This document shows, piece after piece, positions 59,778 through 64,000 of a stretch of DNA of 64,000 nt (positions within the stretch are counted from its first letter, which is position 1; each line of letters starts with the position of its first letter). The stretch is from Leptospira sanjuanensis (GTDB lineage Bacteria > Spirochaetota > Leptospiria > Leptospirales > Leptospiraceae), in NCBI RefSeq assembly GCF_022267375.1, contig NZ_JAIZBH010000001.1, positions 3,182,001 to 3,246,000 of the forward strand, given 5' to 3'. Made by a program: the position numbers and the translations under genes. The notes beneath the pieces were generated by a model. That model made no database searches and was not told where the DNA came from. It saw nothing but the letters and a program-made list of their open reading frames with translations.

Positions 59778-61490
59778 TCAGACCTTAAATTTTTCCATCA
59801 GGCGTTTTACTTTTGTCGATTGTTCGTCGATCTTTTTCGCCCCCTCGTTGATCGCCTGAGAACCGGAAGAAATTTGAAGCGCGCCCTGCGAAAGTTTCTG
59901 CACCGATTCCCGTATCGAACCGTAAGCGCTTTTATTTTCCAAAGAAGAGGATTCCAAATCCGTAATATTCGATGCGACCTCGTGCATTCGTTGAGAACAT
60001 TGATTGAGGCCGGACTCCTGAACTCTCATGTCGTCCAAAAGACGGAGACTGAACTCCGCAACATTCACGGCGTTCTCTTGAATGATTTTGAAAAAATCGG
60101 AGAACTGATCCATTTCTCCGTTTCCGGAATCGATATTCGTCCGGGTAAACTCGATCAGTTCGGTGATTTCCCTCGTGTTTTTCATCGTGTGTTCGGCGAG
60201 TTGGGAAACCTCTTCCGCGACGACTGAAAAACCTTTTCCGTGTTCTCCGGCTCTTGCAGCTTCGATCGCTGCGTTGAGGGCAAGCATATTCGTTCTTGTG
60301 GAAATTTCTCCGATCTTGACGAGCGCGTCCTTAATCTTTTGTACGGTTCGTTTAACTTCGGCAAAGGACTTCTGAACCGCGTCGACTTTTTCTCTTCCTT
60401 TCAAGGCCGTTTCGGAGGATTCCTTCGCACGTACGGTCAAAGAGTTTAGGGACTCGGTGACGCTCGCCAAAGACATTAGATTTCTTTGAATTTCGCGTTC
60501 GAGGTTACGGAGATGTTCTCCCGAAATCAAAATCGTCTGCGTATTCTTTTCGACTAAGCGGCTCAGACGATCGATATGGTCCGCGACCTTTTGAGAATCG
60601 AAGGCCTGCGTTTCGGAGGTTTGCAGAAATTCCTGTGAAACTTTCGCGAATTCCTGACCGGCTCTTTCCGAACTTTCGACCGAGTTGCGCGCCTCAACGA
60701 TGATTTCGCGCAAAGATGTTTCCATTCTTTTTAAGAATTCGAGCAGCTCGCCCATTTCGTCCAAACTATCGATATCGATTTGGTTGTTCAGATTTCCGTT
60801 TTGGATTTCGGACGCAAAGTCGATCGCCCTTTTTAAAGGGAACATCACGGACAGAATGATGGATCTGGAAAACCACACACCAGCGATCAGGGAAAGAACG
60901 GAAAGAATGCTGATCGTGTATAAGGATAACGTTAGTTGCGCTTCCGCGGTTTCTTCACTTTTGCGCGATTCCAAGGCTTCGAACTCGATCAACTCCTTGA
61001 TAACGCCGCGCATCGATGCGCTCAACGGATGAATTCCCCGCACGTAAAGGATCTGCGCTTCCTGTCTGCGGTTCTCCATTCCGAGAAGGTGAATCGTATC
61101 CGTGTATCGCAGAAGATCGTTCAAACCTTCCTTCAAAGAATTCAACTTTTCAACTTCCGTTTTTTCCAGATAATAACCGTTCAAACGAGTTAGGTTCGCT
61201 CGAATCTCGTCGATGAGAACCTTTACCTTCTTGTATTCTTCTTCGGATAAGACGGCGTCGATCGTGGAAACCTTGGAAGAAAGCGTAAGTTCCGCGAGAA
61301 TCAGTTTTTCCAAGGTCAGGTTCATCAACTGAAACTTAGGTTGAGAATGGTCGATCATGGATCGAATCGCCTTTCGATACGTGAACGTATTGTAGACGAT
61401 CAACGCGGACGAAAGAATGAATACGCCGATGATCGCCCCGAAGCTGAAGCGAAGTCTCGTTTTGATGCTGATCCGATTGAGTAGGTTCAC
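59778..61490 (-). CDS. Methyl-accepting chemotaxis protein in a redox operon
   Basis: 570 residues. Membrane helix 1 is at about 18-38 and helix 2 at about 190-212, enclosing a helical periplasmic domain with no heme or metal-binding motif. A HAMP domain (about 213-265) follows, then a long coiled coil with signalling tip [20 protein letters not shown]. It is three bases downstream of the small cytochrome c gene, with which it forms an operon. The periplasmic domain is 4-helix-bundle like. The ligand or redox signal is not known from the sequence. Confidence 0.93.
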   Translation of the reverse strand: MNLLNRISIKTRLRFSFGAIIGVFILSSALIVYNTFTYRKAIRSMIDHSQPKFQLMNLTLEKLILAELTLSSKVSTIDAVLSEEEYKKVKVLIDEIRANLTRLNGYYLEKTEVEKLNSLKEGLNDLLRYTDTIHLLGMENRRQEAQILYVRGIHPLSASMRGVIKELIEFEALESRKSEETAEAQLTLSLYTISILSVLSLIAGVWFSRSIILSVMFPLKRAIDFASEIQNGNLNNQIDIDSLDEMGELLEFLKRMETSLREIIVEARNSVESSERAGQEFAKVSQEFLQTSETQAFDSQKVADHIDRLSRLVEKNTQTILISGEHLRNLEREIQRNLMSLASVTESLNSLTVRAKESSETALKGREKVDAVQKSFAEVKRTVQKIKDALVKIGEISTRTNMLALNAAIEAARAGEHGKGFSVVAEEVSQLAEHTMKNTREITELIEFTRTNIDSGNGEMDQFSDFFKIIQENAVNVAEFSLRLLDDMRVQESGLNQCSQRMHEVASNITDLESSSLENKSAYGSIRESVQKLSQGALQISSGSQAINEGAKKIDEQSTKVKRLMEKFKV

Positions 61491-61493
61491 CGA

Positions 61494-61856
61494 TTATTTG
61501 TTTTTGGAAAGATAATTGATATACGAGATCACGTCTTTGATCTGTTCTTCGGAAAGTTCGTCCTTCCAAGGCGGCATAAACGCAGAACGGTTCACGCCTG
61601 CTCCGCCTTTTCGGATGATTTCCTCCTTTTGAGAATCGCTGAGCTTCGTGATCGTCAAGTTCGCCGGAGGAGGAACCTTGCCCGCGGCGAGTCTTCCTTT
61701 TCCGTCCGCGGATTCACCGTGACACAGAACGCAGTATGTACGGAATACGATACTGCCTCGGATCACGGACTTTTCCTTGGGATTCTCCGCATTCACGTCG
61801 GCAAACGCAAAAACAAAGAGAAATAATATCAGAATATTTGAACGTATTTTCATCAT
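61494..61856 (-). CDS. Small periplasmic c-type cytochrome
   Basis: 120 residues from ATG 61856, which overlaps the cupredoxin stop (ATGA). The longer in-frame start would lie inside that gene. A signal peptide (residues 1-23, ILILFLFVFAFADVNA) precedes heme motif CVLCH (Cys42, Cys45, His46). Met in RSAFMPPWKDEL is the expected axial ligand. It probably carries electrons to the peroxidase encoded two genes upstream. Confidence 0.9.
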   Translation of the reverse strand: MMKIRSNILILFLFVFAFADVNAENPKEKSVIRGSIVFRTYCVLCHGESADGKGRLAAGKVPPPANLTITKLSDSQKEEIIRKGGAGVNRSAFMPPWKDELSEEQIKDVISYINYLSKNK

Positions 61857-62170
61857 TGAACGTCGATCGTCATCTTCATATCGGGATGAATCGCGCATTG
61901 AACCGTAATTTTTCCGGCCTTTTCGAATTTCACCTTTTGAGTCTGTCCTTTGGCGTACGATCCCAAGTCGAAGATCTTAACCGGAGAAAGAGAATAAACG
62001 TTGTGGTAAAAGGAATCGTAATTCGGAAAACTTACGATATCTCCCATCTTGATCTTGAGGGATTCCACCGTGAATTTTTTATTCTTTTGCCCCACTTCGT
62101 GTTCCGCCGCGGACAAACTTCCCGCGAAAAAAATTAAACCGAACAGAATAACGTTCCATCGAATCGACAT
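61853..62170 (-). CDS. Cupredoxin (plastocyanin/azurin-like type I copper protein)
   Basis: 105 residues. A signal peptide (residues 1-22) precedes a beta sandwich. Copper ligands are His56 in YHNVYS and Cys92, His95 and Met98 in QCAIHPDMKM, so the type I copper site is complete. It should be a mobile periplasmic electron carrier. It lies 29 bases from the peroxidase gene and overlaps the cytochrome gene. Confidence 0.9.
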   Translation of the reverse strand: MSIRWNVILFGLIFFAGSLSAAEHEVGQKNKKFTVESLKIKMGDIVSFPNYDSFYHNVYSLSPVKIFDLGSYAKGQTQKVKFEKAGKITVQCAIHPDMKMTIDVQ

Positions 62171-62199
62171 GTAAAACTCCTATAGTATCTTTTTTAATC

Positions 62200-63249
62200 T
62201 TATCTCGGCAACTCGGGAATGGAGACGATCCGTTTCTTCCCGGTCAATGATTTCATAAACGCGACTAAGTCCGCTTTTTCCTGAAAGTTCAGTTTGAGCG
62301 GAGCCATGTTCGGATCGAGATTCGACGTTTCGTCCCCTCCCCGATCGTAGTGCTCCACGACTTCTTCCAACGTCGCATAACTTCCGTCGTGCATATAAGG
62401 CCCCGTAAAATCGACATCCCGCAACGTGGGAGTTTTAAACGCGCCTTTCATGGATTTAACCGGAACGATCTTAAATCTTCCGACATCCTTTCGATTCGAT
62501 TTCAGACCGATGTTATGAAATCCGTTGTCCGTAAAATGCTCCCCTTGATGACAAGACGCACAGTTCGCCTTCCCGTTAAAGAGCGCGAAGCCGCTTTGCG
62601 CCGATTTAGAGATCGCGTTCGTTTCCCCTTTTTTCCAACGATCAAAGGGAGAATCGGTCGAGATGATCGTCCTTTCGAAATTCGCGATCGCCTTGGCGAT
62701 CGTATTCGCGCTGATTTCTTCTCCTGGATAGGCTTTTGCAAAAAGATCTTTGTATTTTTGAATATTCTTTAATTCTAATACTGCTTCGTCCAAATTCTGA
62801 TTCATTTCATCGGGAGAAGCGATCGGACCGAGGGCCTGCGCTTCGAGATTGTCGGCACGTCCGTCCCAGAACATCTTATTTCCGAAAGCTCCGTTGAGAA
62901 TGGTCGGAGTGTTCTTTCCTAAAACCTTCATATTATGGCCGACCGCGGTTTTGAGTCCGTCCGACCAGCCGAGTCCCGGATTGTGACAAGTCGCGCAGCT
63001 GATCCAGTTGGAGCCGGAAAGAATCGGATCAAAAAACAATGTTTTCCCGAGAAGAATCCGATCGGGCGTCGGCTGATTGTCCGGTGGGAAAGGATATGCT
63101 GCGGTATCCACAGGATTTGCGGTCGTTTCACCGGATTTATCCGTCGCCTTAGAAGTTTCCGTCTTTGTATTCTGTTCCTTTTCGGATGTACAATGTGTGA
63201 AAGTAAAAAGACTGAAAATAAGAATTGGAACAAACAGAATGCAAGACAA
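62200..63249 (-). CDS. Di-heme cytochrome c peroxidase lipoprotein (MauG/CcpA family)
   Basis: 349 residues, reading from a TTG at 63249 with GAGG six bases upstream. The signal peptide ends in FTFTHC (lipobox, Cys20). Two heme motifs are seen: CATCH (Cys85-His89) and CASCH (Cys230-His234), with GRADNLEAQALGPI and YMHDGSYATLEEVVEHYD as family landmarks. It reduces H2O2 using electrons from small periplasmic carriers. First gene of the peroxidase-cupredoxin-cytochrome-chemoreceptor operon. Confidence 0.9.
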   Translation of the reverse strand: MSCILFVPILIFSLFTFTHCTSEKEQNTKTETSKATDKSGETTANPVDTAAYPFPPDNQPTPDRILLGKTLFFDPILSGSNWISCATCHNPGLGWSDGLKTAVGHNMKVLGKNTPTILNGAFGNKMFWDGRADNLEAQALGPIASPDEMNQNLDEAVLELKNIQKYKDLFAKAYPGEEISANTIAKAIANFERTIISTDSPFDRWKKGETNAISKSAQSGFALFNGKANCASCHQGEHFTDNGFHNIGLKSNRKDVGRFKIVPVKSMKGAFKTPTLRDVDFTGPYMHDGSYATLEEVVEHYDRGGDETSNLDPNMAPLKLNFQEKADLVAFMKSLTGKKRIVSIPELPR

Positions 63250-63652
63250 GACATACCTCGAAAGGACATTTGTTCGAGAAACGTCCTAAATTTTCGTTGT
63301 CTTTATCATACAAGAAATGTTGGAACTCCTTCCACTTGGTTTATAATTTGAAATATTCTCAGTTATAACTGCAGGGGAATTCGCAAATTCTAATGTTTTG
63401 AATGAAATATTATCCTTTTCTACTATTCAACGAATCAATTTTCGAGTCAAATACACTCGAATAAGGGATAAAATTCGCGATTATCCGCGAAATCTGTATT
63501 CTTTAAATATAATACAGGAGTTCACGGAAGAATTCTTCATAAATCGGAAAGGAATCGAGCTGCGACTGCGATATGCGTTTTAGCCGGGACGCGCGGACTA
63601 AATCCAAATTTCCTAATATACTCGCGACGTTCCGATCGAGACTTGTTTTATA
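63250..63652. other. Intergenic gap, about 400 bp, holding a channel-gene relic
   Basis: AT-rich at 63350-63550, with a weak dispersed-motif copy near 63317. The right part is the potassium-channel remnant described next. No intact gene is seen. Confidence 0.5.
63545..63637 (-). pseudogene. Fragment of a second CNG-type potassium channel gene
   Basis: On the minus strand the frame reads [29 protein letters not shown]. The channel at 58204-59607 has [27 protein letters not shown] at the end of its last membrane helix and start of the C-linker. About 17 of 22 compared positions agree. Upstream a one-base change breaks the frame and downstream the match is lost, with a stop at about 63500. It is a relic of a paralogous gene. 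Confidence 0.75.
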
Positions 63653-64000
63653 TCAAGCGCCGAGGATAAGATCCAGAACGACCTTGCCGTCCACTTCTCC
63701 GGTGATCGAATTCATGGCGCGCTCCGGGTGAGGCATCATACCGGCGACCTTGAAATTTTTAGAAGTGATTCCCGCGATCGCGTCGAGAGAACCGTTCGGA
63801 TTCTCTCCGGAATAACGAAACAGAATTCTCCCCTCGTCGTCCAATTGTTTGAGAACATCGGATGTCGCATAATAACAACCGTCCGCGTGGGCGATCGGAA
63901 TTCTCAATTCTTTCGAAGCGTCCAAGGAAGTCGTGATCGGATTGTTGGCCGAACCTTTTTTTAAGGTCACGGTTTTGCAGATGTATTTCAGAGTTTTGTT
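63653..64000 (-). CDS. purQ: Phosphoribosylformylglycinamidine synthase subunit PurQ (3' part)
   Basis: The last 116 codons of the glutaminase subunit of FGAM synthase (purine synthesis), running out of the window at its 5' side. [16 protein letters not shown] then HADGCYYA and the catalytic His-Glu pair in GMMPHPERA are visible. The protein ends normally. The gene begins outside the window, and its neighbours (purL, purS) would lie there. Confidence 0.9.
   Translation of the reverse strand, partial: NKTLKYICKTVTLKKGSANNPITTSLDASKELRIPIAHADGCYYATSDVLKQLDDEGRILFRYSGENPNGSLDAIAGITSKNFKVAGMMPHPERAMNSITGEVDGKVVLDLILGA

Overview
The window looks like the chromosome of a spirochaete of the genus Leptospira, probably the pathogenic clade but a species of moderate GC rather than the AT-rich L. 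interrogans type. The evidence is indirect: short spirochaete-style lipoboxes, several leptospiral families of unknown function (a DUF1577/PilZ-like protein, an HXXEE membrane protein, an AlgI plus SGNH-like pair), a bactofilin next to a LysM-M23 peptidase, and many intergenic copies of a GTATGAGTTCCCACA-type motif. I recognise about 56 intact protein genes, two tRNA genes (Phe-GAA, Leu-TAG), no rRNA, no CRISPR array and no intact transposase.

Layout. 0-12 kb: an outer-membrane-type protein, an acyl-CoA dehydrogenase, a secreted alpha/beta hydrolase, pcm, tRNA-Phe, a P-loop kinase-like protein, the PilZ-like protein, and an AraC-type membrane regulator followed by a repeat-rich lipoprotein. 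12-16.5 kb: a signalling block with two hemerythrin-like helical proteins, a broken globin gene, a STAS protein and a GGDEF-EAL protein. 16.8-24 kb: an Ig-like/NHL lipoprotein, coaE plus a SPOR protein, and an AlgI-type acyltransferase with its SGNH-like partner. 24-26.5 kb: tRNA-Leu with a duplicated 3' end, then a copper-response block (CueR-like regulator, 2Fe-2S ferredoxin, CopZ-like chaperone, periplasmic protein) with two divergent promoters of MerR geometry, then a collapsed vapBC remnant. 26.4-33.7 kb: ispD, lysA, a zinc phospholipase C-like protein, a class A penicillin-binding protein, bactofilin and an M23 peptidase, forming an isoprenoid/peptidoglycan/cell-shape block.

34-48.7 kb: a DUF900 lipoprotein, MarR plus an HXXEE membrane protein with an operator abutting the marR start, a response regulator-histidine kinase hybrid, a Fur-type box, a crotonase, a TPR protein, and a minus-strand run of methyltransferase, DEAD-box helicase, amidase and two envelope proteins. 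49-55.5 kb: a hydrolase lipoprotein, a GNAT acetyltransferase and a suf cluster (sufC-sufD-Rieske-sufS-sufU, then sufT) that lacks sufB. 55.8-64 kb: an EAL protein, a cyclic-nucleotide-type potassium channel, and an operon of cytochrome c peroxidase, cupredoxin, small cytochrome c and a chemoreceptor. The window ends in a channel-gene relic and the 3' part of purQ.

The strongest candidates for undescribed biology are the dispersed palindromic motif found in most larger intergenic gaps, the operon joining a chemoreceptor to a periplasmic peroxidase electron chain, and a ferredoxin apparently under CueR-type copper control on a nearly leaderless transcript. Four gene relics (globin, vapBC, potassium channel, tRNA-Leu 3' end) were found by reading the DNA rather than from long ORFs.
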